DNA of 64,000 nt from Bifidobacterium sp. WK012_4_13 (GCF_041080835.1 NZ_CP129683.1:1922001-1986000), one strand, 5' to 3'; numbered from the stretch's first letter, positions 30,420-39,388 are shown. Translations and numbers: made by a program. Notes: generated from the letters alone by a model not told the origin.

Positions 30420-31425
30420 ACGATTCTCGCTGCCAGCTTGACGAGGAAACTCTCCTTGAAATCTGGACGGAAAAAATTCTGCCAGAATTCTCCCTCGCCA
30501 CGGTCGAGACATCACCGACGCTGTTCATGGTTGCAGCACAGCCAGGAGCTGGCAAAACCAGGCTCGTCAGTTCAATCCAACGAGCCAACAGGAACGCCAA
30601 GGCGATAATCGGAGATGACTATCGCCCGTTTCACCCCATGTAGATGGAACTCTTGAGCGTGCATCCCGAAATCATGCCCGACGCCACTGCACAGGCAGCG
30701 GGAAGATGGGCGGAAATGAGCTTGAATTGGCTGCGGAATCATCGAAGAAGCGTGATCGTGGAAACGACTATGAGACATCCCAGGGCGACTGAGAATACCC
30801 TGAAGCAATTCAAAGCGGCCGGATACAGAACGCAAGTCATTGTCGTTGCGGTACCGCGAGAACTGAGTCTCATGGGCACATTGACCCGATACGTGAACCA
30901 GATATTGGCTCAGGGCCAGGATAGATGGGTCAATCCTATGGTTCACGATGAGGCAGCGACACAGCTTATTGAGACGTTGTCCAACCACATTGCGAACGGA
31001 GTCGTGGATAAGATCGATATCGTAGAGCGCTCAGGTAAAGAGCTGTTCTCGAAGACGATATCTGATACCAACAGAATGACCATCATCGAGCAAACATTGG
31101 CAGCAATCGAAAAGGTCGACGATTTGATGGACTCGATGAAGAGCAACGCAAACAATGGTTGGCCGAACTCAAAACAGTCCAAGATTTTGTCAGACAGCAT
31201 CCAGACATGAGCACTCTGATTGCAACACTCAAGAGATTTGAACATGCCACGGAGTCCCTGATGGCCTCACAATCATTCGCACCTTTGGGATCTGAGGAAA
31301 TTCCAGACAGTGCAGCCCCAATGACTGTCGAATGGTGGCTTGGTTTTCAGGAGAAAATCGGCAGTTTTGATATTAGGCATTCGAATTCGCTAAGAACAGA
31401 AAGCACCATCCGGCATGTTTATTGA
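30416..31425 (+). pseudogene. Zeta-toxin family kinase, interrupted
   Basis: Zeta toxins phosphorylate UDP-GlcNAc. The first segment (GTG 30416) has the P-loop AAQPGAGKTR and GDDYRPFHP, then meets an in-frame TAG at 30641-30643; the same frame continues at once with MELLSVHPEIMPDATAQAAGRW and IVETTMRHP to 31210. Near 31120-31140 the coding signal moves to another frame, which reads LDEEQRKQWLAELKTVQ to a stop at 31423-31425. One nonsense change plus one frameshift therefore inactivate it. Two sequencing errors or programmed events are less likely but possible. Confidence 0.72.
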
Positions 31426-31431
31426 GAGCAG

Positions 31432-31468
31432 TTGGCAATTTGACCATGCATGTGCCTATAATTGCACA
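31432..31468 (+). promoter_or_regulatory. rpsP operon promoter
   Basis: A consensus TATAAT at 31457-31462 is preceded by TTGGCA at 31432-31437 (19-bp spacer). The minus-10 box sits between TGTGC (31451-31455) and GCACA (31464-31468), a 5-bp inverted repeat that could be an operator. A leader of about 110 nt precedes rpsP. Confidence 0.55.
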
Positions 31469-31582
31469 CTGTTATTCATGCGAACGGCGCCCTCTAAACC
31501 CGTTTTCATGAGGACACGCTGAACAACCGTTGTGCCCCACACATCTGGCTCGGGAAGCACCTATTGTACAAGGAGAGCCATT

Positions 31583-32038
31583 TTGGCAACCAAGATTCGT
31601 TTGAAGCGCCTGGGTAAGAAATTCTATGCCTTCTATCGCGTTGTTATCGTTGATTCACGCAAGAAGCGTGATGGCGAGGTCATTGAAGAGGTCGGCGTTT
31701 ACGATCCGAATAAGCAACCTTCGTTGATCCAAATCGATTCAGAGCGCGTGCAGTACTGGCTCGGCGTTGGCGCACAGCCATCTGAGCCTGTTTTCAAGCT
31801 GCTGAACATCACTGGTGATTGGCAGAAGTTCAAGGGTCTTCCAGGTGCCGAAGGCACGCTGAAGATGCCTGAGGGCCACGCAGATGCCGCAACACGCATC
31901 GAAGAGGCTGAGAAGTCCGCACAGAAGCTGAAGGCAGCGAAGTCCGAGAAGGACGCCAAGGCCAAGGCAGAGGCAGAAGCAGCGAAGACTGCAGAAGCTC
32001 CAGCCGAGGAAACTGCCGCTGAGGAGAAAGCCGAGTAA
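31583..32038 (+). CDS. rpsP: 30S ribosomal protein S16
   Basis: A small-subunit protein needed for 30S assembly. The family N-terminus [12 protein letters not shown] follows directly on a TTG codon at 31583, which has AAGGAGAG five bases before it; the ATG-initiated extension upstream is not conserved, so TTG is taken as the start. The 151-residue product carries an Ala/Glu/Lys-rich tail after residue 90, common in actinobacteria. It is first gene of rpsP-khpA-rimM-trmD. Confidence 0.95.
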   Translation: MATKIRLKRLGKKFYAFYRVVIVDSRKKRDGEVIEEVGVYDPNKQPSLIQIDSERVQYWLGVGAQPSEPVFKLLNITGDWQKFKGLPGAEGTLKMPEGHADAATRIEEAEKSAQKLKAAKSEKDAKAKAEAEAAKTAEAPAEETAAEEKAE

Positions 32039-32041
32039 ATC

Positions 32042-32275
32042 ATGTTGGCACAAGCTGTCGAGCATCTTATTCGCAACATCGTCGATTTCCCTGATGATGT
32101 TTCAGTGAAGTCACACGAGAACAATCGCGGCGAATTGCTGCGCGTTCGGGTCAATCCTGAAGATATCGGCCGAGTGATCGGTCGTAGTGGGCGCACGGCC
32201 AATGCCATACGCACCATCATTCAGGCTTTGGCCGACCATAAGGTCCGTGTGGACATCATGGATGTTCGAAAATAG
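32042..32275 (+). CDS. khpA: KH-domain RNA-binding protein
   Basis: A 77-residue single KH domain with the RNA-contact loop VIGRSGRTANAIR. KhpA-type proteins bind RNA and act in cell division and ribosome-related control in Gram-positive bacteria. It is three bases after the rpsP stop codon and overlaps the likely rimM start, as in the usual S16 operon. Confidence 0.93.
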   Translation: MLAQAVEHLIRNIVDFPDDVSVKSHENNRGELLRVRVNPEDIGRVIGRSGRTANAIRTIIQALADHKVRVDIMDVRK

Positions 32276-32972
32276 CGTGCCGAACGTGAGCGGTTTGAAC
32301 CATGGCAACGATGTTGACAGCACTGTTGTCAACGATGTTACCAACGATGACCCTCAGCAGCGTGAGTTGCTGAGGGTCTGTCGTATAGGTCGCGCGCAGG
32401 GCATCAAGGGCGAGGTGAACGTATGGGCATTCACCGACGAACCTGAGCTGCGCTTCGCGCCTGGAGCGGTCCTCGCGGATTCAGCGGGTCATGAATATCA
32501 CATCGTGAGGTCACGCCAATTCAAGAAGCGCTGGATCATCTTGTTCGAGGGCATCGCCGATAGAAATGCAGCGGAAGCCCTGAACGGCATCGAACTGTTC
32601 TGCGATGCGGATGACCCTGACGAGATGGAAGACGAGGAAGCCTGGTATCCATCCGACCTGATCGGTCTGGAAGTTCGTCTTGACCCCGGATTCTGCGAGA
32701 GGAATCATTGCGACGGCACGGTCACGATTGCGAAGGTAGGCGATGTGCTCGATGGCGCGGCACAGTCCTTGCTCGAGCTGAAGTCCATCGCTGCCTCTGA
32801 TGCCAATGCCGATGCCAATGAACATGCCAATGAACATGAACCAATGAGTGTGCTGGTTCCGTTTGTCGAAGCAATAGTTCCTGAAATCGATCTTGAACAC
32901 GGGTATGTGTCTATCGACCCGCCGAGTGGACTGCTTCCTGATGCAATGCTTGATGTGGCAAAGAAAAGTTAA
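32262..32972 (+). CDS. rimM: Ribosome maturation factor RimM
   Basis: Assists 30S head assembly near S19. The conserved core starts at LLRVCRIGRAQGIKGEVNV (about residue 37), with the PRC-barrel segment WYPSDLIGLEV later. Near residues 180-197 is an insert of Asn-Ala-Asp / Asn-Glu-His micro-repeats. ATG 32262 overlaps khpA by 14 bp; GTG at 32277 or 32286 are alternatives, and none has a strong ribosome site. trmD follows after 11 bp. Confidence 0.9.
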   Translation: MFENSVPNVSGLNHGNDVDSTVVNDVTNDDPQQRELLRVCRIGRAQGIKGEVNVWAFTDEPELRFAPGAVLADSAGHEYHIVRSRQFKKRWIILFEGIADRNAAEALNGIELFCDADDPDEMEDEEAWYPSDLIGLEVRLDPGFCERNHCDGTVTIAKVGDVLDGAAQSLLELKSIAASDANADANEHANEHEPMSVLVPFVEAIVPEIDLEHGYVSIDPPSGLLPDAMLDVAKKS

Positions 32973-32983
32973 GTGTATCTGCA

Positions 32984-33895
32984 ATGAAGATTGACATCGT
33001 TTCCGTATTCCCGGAATATTTCGAAGTGCTGAATCTGAGCCTTCTTGGCAAGGCGCAGGAGCGTGGGCTGCTTTCTATCGATGCGCATGACCTGCGCGAT
33101 TGGACTCACGACGTCCACCATTCCGTTGATGATACGCCGATTGGCGGCGGTGCAGGCATGGTCATGAAACCAGAGGTATGGTCCGAATGCCTTGATTCGC
33201 TGCTTGGCGAACGGTCCCTGGTCAACATCGAACAGTCGGATGTAAAAAAGCCTGATGGAGAACACTCTGATGTAGAAAAGCCTGATGCCGAACAGCACAG
33301 TGCCGAACAGTCGGACGAGGGCTATGCGGCGAGCGATCCCGCACCAGGGACCACGATTGTTTTTCCGAATCCGTCGGCTCCACTGTTCACTCAGGACGAT
33401 GCCCAGGAGCTTTCTCACCAGAACAGGCTTATCTTCGGATGTGGCCGCTATGAGGGCTATGATGCCCGCATTCCCGCATACTATTGCTCCAAAGGCTATG
33501 ATTTCCGGGAATATTCGATTGGTGACTACGTGCTCAATGGGGGAGAGGTGGCGGTGTCGGCGATGGTCGAGGCCATCACCCGTCTGCTTCCGGGGTTCAT
33601 GGGCAACCCCGACTCGATTGTTGAGGAATCGTACACGGGCAAGCAGGCGCTTTTGGAATACCGTCAATACACTCGCCCCGCGCAGTGGCGCGGTCGAGAC
33701 GTGCCAGATATTCTGCGCAGTGGCGATCACGCCAAGGTCGACCGTTTCCGCCGAGACGAGGCACTCGTGCGAACCGCCAACATCCGCCCCGATCTGATCG
33801 AGCAGCTCCGAGTCGAAGACCTCGACAAGGCCGATCGCAAGCTCCTGACGAGCCTGGGCTGGGATCTGACGAACAGCTATCCCGAAGCTCACTGA
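32984..33895 (+). CDS. trmD: tRNA (guanine-N1-)-methyltransferase
   Basis: Methylates G37 of tRNAs, preventing frameshifts. It shows the N-terminal IDIVSVFPEYF, GGGAGMVMKPEV, the knot-forming GRYEGYDARI and YSIGDYVLNGGE. Between residues 83 and 118 lies an extra loop made of repeated SDVKKPDGEH / SDVEKPDAEQ units. The stop codon is the first triplet of a seven-unit 14-bp tandem array. Confidence 0.95.
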   Translation: MKIDIVSVFPEYFEVLNLSLLGKAQERGLLSIDAHDLRDWTHDVHHSVDDTPIGGGAGMVMKPEVWSECLDSLLGERSLVNIEQSDVKKPDGEHSDVEKPDAEQHSAEQSDEGYAASDPAPGTTIVFPNPSAPLFTQDDAQELSHQNRLIFGCGRYEGYDARIPAYYCSKGYDFREYSIGDYVLNGGEVAVSAMVEAITRLLPGFMGNPDSIVEESYTGKQALLEYRQYTRPAQWRGRDVPDILRSGDHAKVDRFRRDEALVRTANIRPDLIEQLRVEDLDKADRKLLTSLGWDLTNSYPEAH

Positions 33896-33989
33896 CTCAT
33901 TGGCGCTGACTCATTGACGCTGATTCGTTGATGCAAACTCATTGGCGCGATTCATTGATACTGACTCATTGATACTGACTCATTGTGCG
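33893..33989 (+). repeat. Seven-unit 14-bp tandem array starting at the trmD stop codon
   Basis: Units begin at 33893, 33907, 33921, 33935, 33949, 33962 and 33976; six are 14 bp and one is 13 bp. The consensus is TGACTCATTGRYRC. The first TGA is the trmD stop; the next two at +14 and +28 close the other two frames. The rest of 33990-34120 shows no gene or structure. Confidence 0.9.
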
Positions 33990-34120
33990 AGCTCGCTATC
34001 GAGAGACACTCCAGACAAGACATGCCATGGCACCTGGCCGCGATCAACGATTGCGATTGAGCGATGGGACCGTCTCCATGCGATGCCGAGCCCGACTGTC
34101 GAAAGAAACGCCGTCGGAAC

Positions 34121-34151
34121 TTGACTTGGAGTTAACTCCAAGTTTTAGAAT
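34121..34151 (+). promoter_or_regulatory. MerR-type promoter and 20-bp operator
   Basis: TTGACT (34121-34126) and TAGAAT (34146-34151) are 19 bp apart, the long spacer typical of MerR-controlled promoters. Filling the spacer is a perfect 20-bp palindrome, ACTTGGAGTTAACTCCAAGT (34124-34143). The merR gene starts 9 bp after the minus-10 box, so its mRNA would be almost leaderless. Confidence 0.85.
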
Positions 34152-34159
34152 CATGTCTT

Positions 34160-34603
34160 ATGGAAGACAGCAATGAGAAGTCTCAAGACAGATTGCTGGG
34201 CGAATCGGATGGAGTGCCCAGTGAATGGATGCAGCCTCAGTACTCGATCGGGCGTGCAGCCGAACGCACGGGTGTGCCAGCGGACACCTTGCGATACTAC
34301 GAGCGCGAAGGCATCATGGCGCCGGCAGGTCGCACGTCTGGCGGTTCACGGCGATACAGCGAGCTCGATCTCGAGAAGATCGCATGCGCGCACTGGCTGC
34401 GGGAGGCAGGCGTGCCAATCGCCGTCATCAAACACTTTGATGCACTGCGTGATCAAGGTCGTGAAACGGTAAGTGCCAGAAGGAGTCTGCTTATCGCCCA
34501 TCGAGACGAACTGCAGAGGCGTCGAGACCGCATAGAGGCTTCCATGGTGGCGATCGAAGAAAAAATCGCCAAATATGACAGAATCATGGAGGCTCGCCGA
34601 TGA
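34160..34603 (+). CDS. MerR-family transcriptional regulator
   Basis: A 147-residue regulator with the winged-helix signature YSIGRAAERTGVPADTLRYYEREG, dimerisation helix in the C-terminal half, and no cysteine metal site, so it resembles the aldehyde/redox-type MerR group rather than metal sensors. It likely controls its own promoter at 34121-34151 and the overlapping transporter gene (4-bp overlap). Confidence 0.88.
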   Translation: MEDSNEKSQDRLLGESDGVPSEWMQPQYSIGRAAERTGVPADTLRYYEREGIMAPAGRTSGGSRRYSELDLEKIACAHWLREAGVPIAVIKHFDALRDQGRETVSARRSLLIAHRDELQRRRDRIEASMVAIEEKIAKYDRIMEARR

Positions 34604-35508
34604 AGCGGCACACGAAGGCCATCGTCGCACTCGTCGCAGCGTCGGCATTCTGGGCAGGCAACTATGTCTTCGGCAAGGTCGCCGTCGAAGACATGTCTCC
34701 GTTCAGCATCGTGCTGCTGCGCTGGGCCATCGCGCTCGTTCCGCTGGCGATCATCGCCCAGACGGTCGAGCACCCTGACTGGCTGGCGGTGATGCGGCAC
34801 TGGCGCTTTCTGCTCATGCAGAGCCTGCTTGGACTCTTCGCATATAACTTTCTTCTCTACGAAGCCTTGCGCGGATCGACGGCGTTCGGGGCATCCCTGA
34901 TCAATGCTGCGAATCCTGCGTTGATCGCATTGGCGGCGCTGTTTGTGTTGCATGAAGGCATTGGTTGGAGAGGTGGCGCTGGCATCGCGCTGGCACTCGT
35001 TGGGGTTCTTATCGTGCTCACTCACGGCGACTTCACGACTCTGACGACCATATTCGATCCGAGCAGCATACTCATGCTCGCTGCGATCGGCGTCTGGACC
35101 GCCCACACGATTGCGGCGCGCAAGGGCCCTCGACTTCCTCCGGTAACCGCAGTAACCATCCAAGTCGCCTTCATCGTCGTAGGGCTGGGCGTGGCGGCAC
35201 CATTCGTAGGGGTCACCCTGCCAAGCACTGGATCCGCATTGGGTTCGCTGCTGTTCATCGCCATATTTCCCTCATGCCTGTCATATGTGCTATGGAACAC
35301 TGCACTCACCGTCATATCGTCGGGGAAGGCAGGGGTGTTCCTCAACCTCATCACGGTATTCACTGCGCTGTGGGCGCTCGCCACAGGCGAAGCCATAGGA
35401 GCCTCGCAGATCGTCGGGGGAGTGACCATCATCGTGGGCGTTCTTCTCACATCATGGTCTTCGCAAGGCGCTTCTGGCTCACCCATTCATGGGCGCGACC
35501 GGGATTGA
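34600..35508 (+). CDS. EamA/DMT-family transporter
   Basis: A 302-residue drug/metabolite transporter with about ten hydrophobic segments and two EamA repeats (first: ASAFWAGNYVFGKVA, LLRWAIALVPL; second: LWNTALTVIS). It probably exports a small metabolite. Coupled to merR by overlap, so the regulator ligand is likely its substrate or a related stress signal. The stop codon lies in a 10-bp duplication (35497-35516). Confidence 0.85.
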   Translation: MKRHTKAIVALVAASAFWAGNYVFGKVAVEDMSPFSIVLLRWAIALVPLAIIAQTVEHPDWLAVMRHWRFLLMQSLLGLFAYNFLLYEALRGSTAFGASLINAANPALIALAALFVLHEGIGWRGGAGIALALVGVLIVLTHGDFTTLTTIFDPSSILMLAAIGVWTAHTIAARKGPRLPPVTAVTIQVAFIVVGLGVAAPFVGVTLPSTGSALGSLLFIAIFPSCLSYVLWNTALTVISSGKAGVFLNLITVFTALWALATGEAIGASQIVGGVTIIVGVLLTSWSSQGASGSPIHGRDRD

Positions 35509-35569
35509 CCGGAATATGGCCGCTCGGGCCCCATGGCCGGATGCCATTGTCATGAGCTCCCGAGCGGCG

Positions 35570-36658
35570 TCATCGAGCGTCTCCCAAGGTGTCGCCTGCC
35601 ACGAATGACGTCTCGAAACGAATATGCTCAACGGCGTGAGTGTCTTCGATGATCTGATTTGCCAGACGATCGGCGCAGCGGCCACGTTCCTCCAAGGGCT
35701 GGCTCATGGTCGTCAGAGATCTTGCGAGCCATGGCAGATGCAAGCCGTCAAAGCCGGTGATGCTCAGATCTTCCGGTACGCGAAGCCCGGATGCCTGAGC
35801 GGCGCGCAGTGCACCTTCCGCAAGCAGATCGTTCTGCGCCATGATGACTGAGATGTCAGGATTTGAGGTCAGCAGAGCGCGCGCTGCCGCTTCGCCTGCG
35901 TTTGAGTCGCGCGCTGCCGCTTCGACGCGCACCGCCTGGGGGAACCTTTGAGCAACCGCTCTGAGTCTTCCCTGAATCGTTGGATTGGCGATGAGATCGA
36001 TATCGGTGTCTATGGGAATGACGTCTCCTGGCGGACCGCAATATCCCAGCCGTGTGGTTCTCATAAGAACTCCCACATTTCTGTGGCCATGAGCCTGCAC
36101 TATGTCGGCGAGCTGGCCCATGCCCTCTTCGTCGGCGATCTCCACGGAGGAGATGTCGTCGGCATAGGGCCCTTCGACTCCCACCATCGCAATGCCATGC
36201 TTGCGCGCCAGCTCAACCAGTTCAGTGAATGGCTCTCCACGGCTGATGAATATCAGGGCATCCAGCGGCACCGTGCTCAAGCGTCTCAGGGTCCTGGCAT
36301 CGACCTTCGCACTTGCCTGAAGCAGCAGCATGCTGTGGCCTGCCTCTTCGAGTGCAAGGCTCAGGCCATTCATGGTTTCGATGGTCGTCGGATTGTCAAA
36401 GGCGTGCGCGATCTGTTCGGCGATCGCGACGCCCACGATTCCCATGCTTCCACTCTTCAAGGAGTGGGCTATGGGATTCGGCCCCGTGTAGCCGACTTCG
36501 CTGGCAACCTGCAGCACATGGGAACGCATCCGAGCCGATATCGGACCCGACTCCCGAAAGGCCAGGGAGACGGTCGATACGGAAACATGTGCACGATCCG
36601 CTACCTGGGTGATGGTCGCCCTGGAACCATTCAGACGCGATGAACGATCGATGCTCAA
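35570..36658 (-). CDS. LacI-family transcriptional regulator
   Basis: A 362-residue repressor with the helix-turn-helix ITQVADRAHVSVSTVSLAF and a periplasmic-binding-type ligand domain (VGVAIAEQIAHAF, MGQLADIVQAHGHRNVGVL, TGFDGLHLPWLARSLTTM). It is the last gene behind the binding protein, permease, ATPase and phosphodiesterase genes (79-bp gap), so it presumably senses the imported compound. The palindrome at 42731-42756 ahead of the operon is a candidate operator. Confidence 0.88.
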   Translation of the reverse strand: MSIDRSSRLNGSRATITQVADRAHVSVSTVSLAFRESGPISARMRSHVLQVASEVGYTGPNPIAHSLKSGSMGIVGVAIAEQIAHAFDNPTTIETMNGLSLALEEAGHSMLLLQASAKVDARTLRRLSTVPLDALIFISRGEPFTELVELARKHGIAMVGVEGPYADDISSVEIADEEGMGQLADIVQAHGHRNVGVLMRTTRLGYCGPPGDVIPIDTDIDLIANPTIQGRLRAVAQRFPQAVRVEAAARDSNAGEAAARALLTSNPDISVIMAQNDLLAEGALRAAQASGLRVPEDLSITGFDGLHLPWLARSLTTMSQPLEERGRCADRLANQIIEDTHAVEHIRFETSFVAGDTLGDAR

Positions 36659-36737
36659 TGGCCTGGCTTTCTGTGAGATGTGGAGGTGCTGATTGCAAGG
36701 CTATGCCCCAGAACGGACGACTGGGAAGCTGCGGGAT

Positions 36738-38291
36738 TCACTCGCGCATCAGCGATTCATGCCATACGTCGATTATCGCATTCGCGCAGCGTCTGTCGCG
36801 TGCAGCCAGGAATCCTGCATTCCGGGGGTTCAGGGTTTCCTTGCCCGTCTCGTCCATGATCACCCCGCCCGCCTCATGAACGATGAGCACTGCGGCGAAA
36901 TGATCCACGGTTCCGAACTTTCCGATCAGAGTCGCCACGCCACGTCCGAGTGCGACGCCGGTCACGCTTGCCGTGCCGGTTCCTGGCACTCGCATCGTGC
37001 AGAAGCGCTTCGACAGCCGTTCGAAGATTCCGGGCAATCCTGGCCATGCATAGTTATTGGCCAGTTCGACGGAGACGATGGTTCCTTCGACGGGGTCTTC
37101 GGCATTGTCGAACGAGCGTTCGGGAATGGTGATTCTCCGATCGCCAATCCATGCGCCCTTGTTCTTCTGGGCTGTGATGACCCGCCAGCCTGCGGGGTCT
37201 ATCACGGCGCCGACTATCGGATCGTCGCCGTTGCGAACCAGCGCGAGAGAGAAGCTGAACCAGGGGATTGCATTGGCATAGTTGATCGTGCCGTCCAAGG
37301 GATCGAGGAACCAGCAGTCACCCTGTCTGGGCTCGTTGCCGCCCATCTCCTCGCCAACGACGGGCGTCTCCGGAAACTGTGCATGCAGCGCCTCCCGAAC
37401 TTCCTGCTCGATGAGCCCGTCGAGGTCGGTCACCAGATCTGCCGGGGTTGCCTTGCCATGTATGTTGGTTCGGAACTGGCCGTTTGACTCCTGGATTGTC
37501 TCGACAGCAGCAGCGGCGATTTCACCGGCTATGAATCGCGCCCGTGCATCATGCTCTTCGACGCTCTCTTGAGCATTTCCATCCACTAGCTGAAGCGCAT
37601 CGCGAACGGCATTCATACGGTTCGAGGTTATGCCGTCGACGCCGACGCTGCGTAGATGGGCGGCCTGCATGGTGTTGTCCACGGTCCAGCAGGAAACCCC
37701 GAGGCCGAGGGCGTGAGCGCTTTCCACCAGTTCGCTTCCCACCATCAGATAAGGCAGATTCAGCATCTGCGGATGCAGTTGTTCGATCTCCGATTCATCC
37801 GGTGCCTGGGCGTGCCGCCACGGCATCCAGATGAACGCCTCCCTGTCGAGTGAACGAATGTCAAGCATGGCTTGGTATTTGCCGCACCACTCGACTTCGT
37901 CGTTCAGCCCGAGTGCCTTGACGACATCGTATGCCGGTTCGGCGAAGCGTTCATCATCCATGTCGATGAGCAGACGGGATCCACTGTCATGGATGACGTT
38001 CAGCACCTCTTCCAGCGTTGGAACGCATGAATCAGGGTCGCCTTGCATGGCGCGCAGCTCATCGAAGCCAAGATCCTCGACCTTTCGGGAATCGCCCCAC
38101 ACGCGCAGCAGGTCAGGGTCATGAAGGACGATGACGCGTCCATCGCGCGTGCATCGCACATCGATTTCGACCAGGTCGGCGTGGGCGGCGATCGCTGACT
38201 TCACCGAAGCCAGAGTGTTTTCCTTGATTCCCAATCGATCTGGATGAACTCCGCGATGTGCGGCGAAGCGCATGGTGCTACTGATCGTCAT
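36738..38291 (-). CDS. Fused glycerophosphodiester phosphodiesterase - inositol monophosphatase
   Basis: Residues 8-240 form a GDPD domain: AHRG, ENT, EIDVRCTRDG, LHDP and the C-terminal GVSCWTVDN. Residues 250-517 form an inositol-monophosphatase domain: EEMGG and DPLDGTINYAN (metal-binding) and VDHFAAVLIVHEAGG. The first domain would split a glycerophosphodiester, the second remove a phosphate, so one protein could turn glycerophosphoinositol into inositol or otherwise process both products. The substrate is inferred. It overlaps the ATPase gene by 4 bp, tying it to the ABC importer. No frameshift separates the domains. Confidence 0.88.
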   Translation of the reverse strand: MTISSTMRFAAHRGVHPDRLGIKENTLASVKSAIAAHADLVEIDVRCTRDGRVIVLHDPDLLRVWGDSRKVEDLGFDELRAMQGDPDSCVPTLEEVLNVIHDSGSRLLIDMDDERFAEPAYDVVKALGLNDEVEWCGKYQAMLDIRSLDREAFIWMPWRHAQAPDESEIEQLHPQMLNLPYLMVGSELVESAHALGLGVSCWTVDNTMQAAHLRSVGVDGITSNRMNAVRDALQLVDGNAQESVEEHDARARFIAGEIAAAAVETIQESNGQFRTNIHGKATPADLVTDLDGLIEQEVREALHAQFPETPVVGEEMGGNEPRQGDCWFLDPLDGTINYANAIPWFSFSLALVRNGDDPIVGAVIDPAGWRVITAQKNKGAWIGDRRITIPERSFDNAEDPVEGTIVSVELANNYAWPGLPGIFERLSKRFCTMRVPGTGTASVTGVALGRGVATLIGKFGTVDHFAAVLIVHEAGGVIMDETGKETLNPRNAGFLAARDRRCANAIIDVWHESLMRE

Positions 38292-39388
38292 TGCATAACC
38301 TCCAATAATGCATTGTCCTTATAGTGATAGATTCTTGTGGCGCTCAGATGGACCTGGGCTCCCAGGGCGATGGTGGGCTGATCCAGCTGACGCAGTCCTG
38401 TGATGGATGTGCCGTCGAATGCGTCGAAGATGACTTCCTCGTATCTGCCGTGTGGAATCGTTCTGACGACCTTCGCATCGCAGACTGGAAGGGAAGTGCT
38501 GCCGAGCTCGCTGCCTTCGGATGCATAGCGTATGTCCTCTGGACGAACGAGCCAGTGTTCCTTGGGCTCAGATGGACCGAAGGCACCGTCAAAATCGCTC
38601 ATCGTACCGATGAAGCGGGCTATGTTCTCCGTTTCCGGTCGCATATAGAGATCTTCGGGAGCGCATACCTGTTCCAGTCTGCCGTCGTGCATCACTGCGA
38701 TTCGATCGGATATCGCCATCGCCTCCTGCTGATCGTGGGTCACCATAATCGTCGTGATGTTCAAACGCTGCTGAATCTCACGGATGTCCTCGCGCACGCG
38801 CTCCCTCAGCTTCGCATCCAGATTGCTCAGCGGCTCATCGAGCAGCAGTATCGAGGGCTCTCGGACCAAGGCGCGAGCCAGAGACGCTCGTTGCTGCTCC
38901 CCACCAGACATCTTGCCTGGTCTGGCCCGACGTCGCTGGGTGAGATTGACCAGCTCGAGCACGGCATCGACGCGCTGCGCGATCTGCGCCTTCGGCACCT
39001 TGGCTACCCTGAGTGGGAAGGAGATGTTTCTTTCCACGGACATCTGTGGCCATAGGGCATAGTTCTGGAAAACCATTGCGCTTGGCCTGCGTTCGGCTCC
39101 ATATTCGGTAACGTCGCGCGAGCCCATCCACACTTTGCCGGCATCGGGATGCAGGAATCCGGCGATCATTCGCAATGTCGTGGTTTTCCCACAGCCGGAT
39201 GGTCCGAGAAGGGAGACGAGCTCGCCTGGTTCCACCTTGAGCGTGACATCGGTGATGACCTGCCTTCCTCCAAAGGACTTATGCAGTCCCTGAAGATACA
39301 GCCCATCGCTGTTGGAATCGAGATGCTGGCCTTCGGTCGCATGATTCGTGACCCTGCCTTCGCGGGGCGTGATATTGTGCATTGACAT
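38288..39388 (-). CDS. ABC importer ATPase (PotA/FbpC-like)
   Basis: The 366-residue ATPase has Walker A GPSGCGKTTTLRM, Q-loop QNYALWPQM, signature MSGGEQQRAS, Walker B ILLLDEPLSNLD and the H-loop VTHDQQEA, with a C-terminal OB-type regulatory domain. It energises the permeases encoded just upstream. The ATG at 39388 has AAAGG at good distance; a TTG five codons earlier is less likely. It overlaps the phosphodiesterase gene by 4 bp. Confidence 0.93.
   Translation of the reverse strand: MSMHNITPREGRVTNHATEGQHLDSNSDGLYLQGLHKSFGGRQVITDVTLKVEPGELVSLLGPSGCGKTTTLRMIAGFLHPDAGKVWMGSRDVTEYGAERRPSAMVFQNYALWPQMSVERNISFPLRVAKVPKAQIAQRVDAVLELVNLTQRRRARPGKMSGGEQQRASLARALVREPSILLLDEPLSNLDAKLRERVREDIREIQQRLNITTIMVTHDQQEAMAISDRIAVMHDGRLEQVCAPEDLYMRPETENIARFIGTMSDFDGAFGPSEPKEHWLVRPEDIRYASEGSELGSTSLPVCDAKVVRTIPHGRYEEVIFDAFDGTSITGLRQLDQPTIALGAQVHLSATRIYHYKDNALLEVMQ

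Noticed and set aside
30644..31210. Second half of the zeta toxin as a separate intact gene starting at the ATG after TAG
   Set aside because: No ribosome site, it lacks the P-loop, and the protein family continues directly across the stop; a broken gene is simpler.
33893..33989. trmD tandem array as a CRISPR
   Set aside because: Units are 14 bp with no spacers; there are no cas genes in the window.
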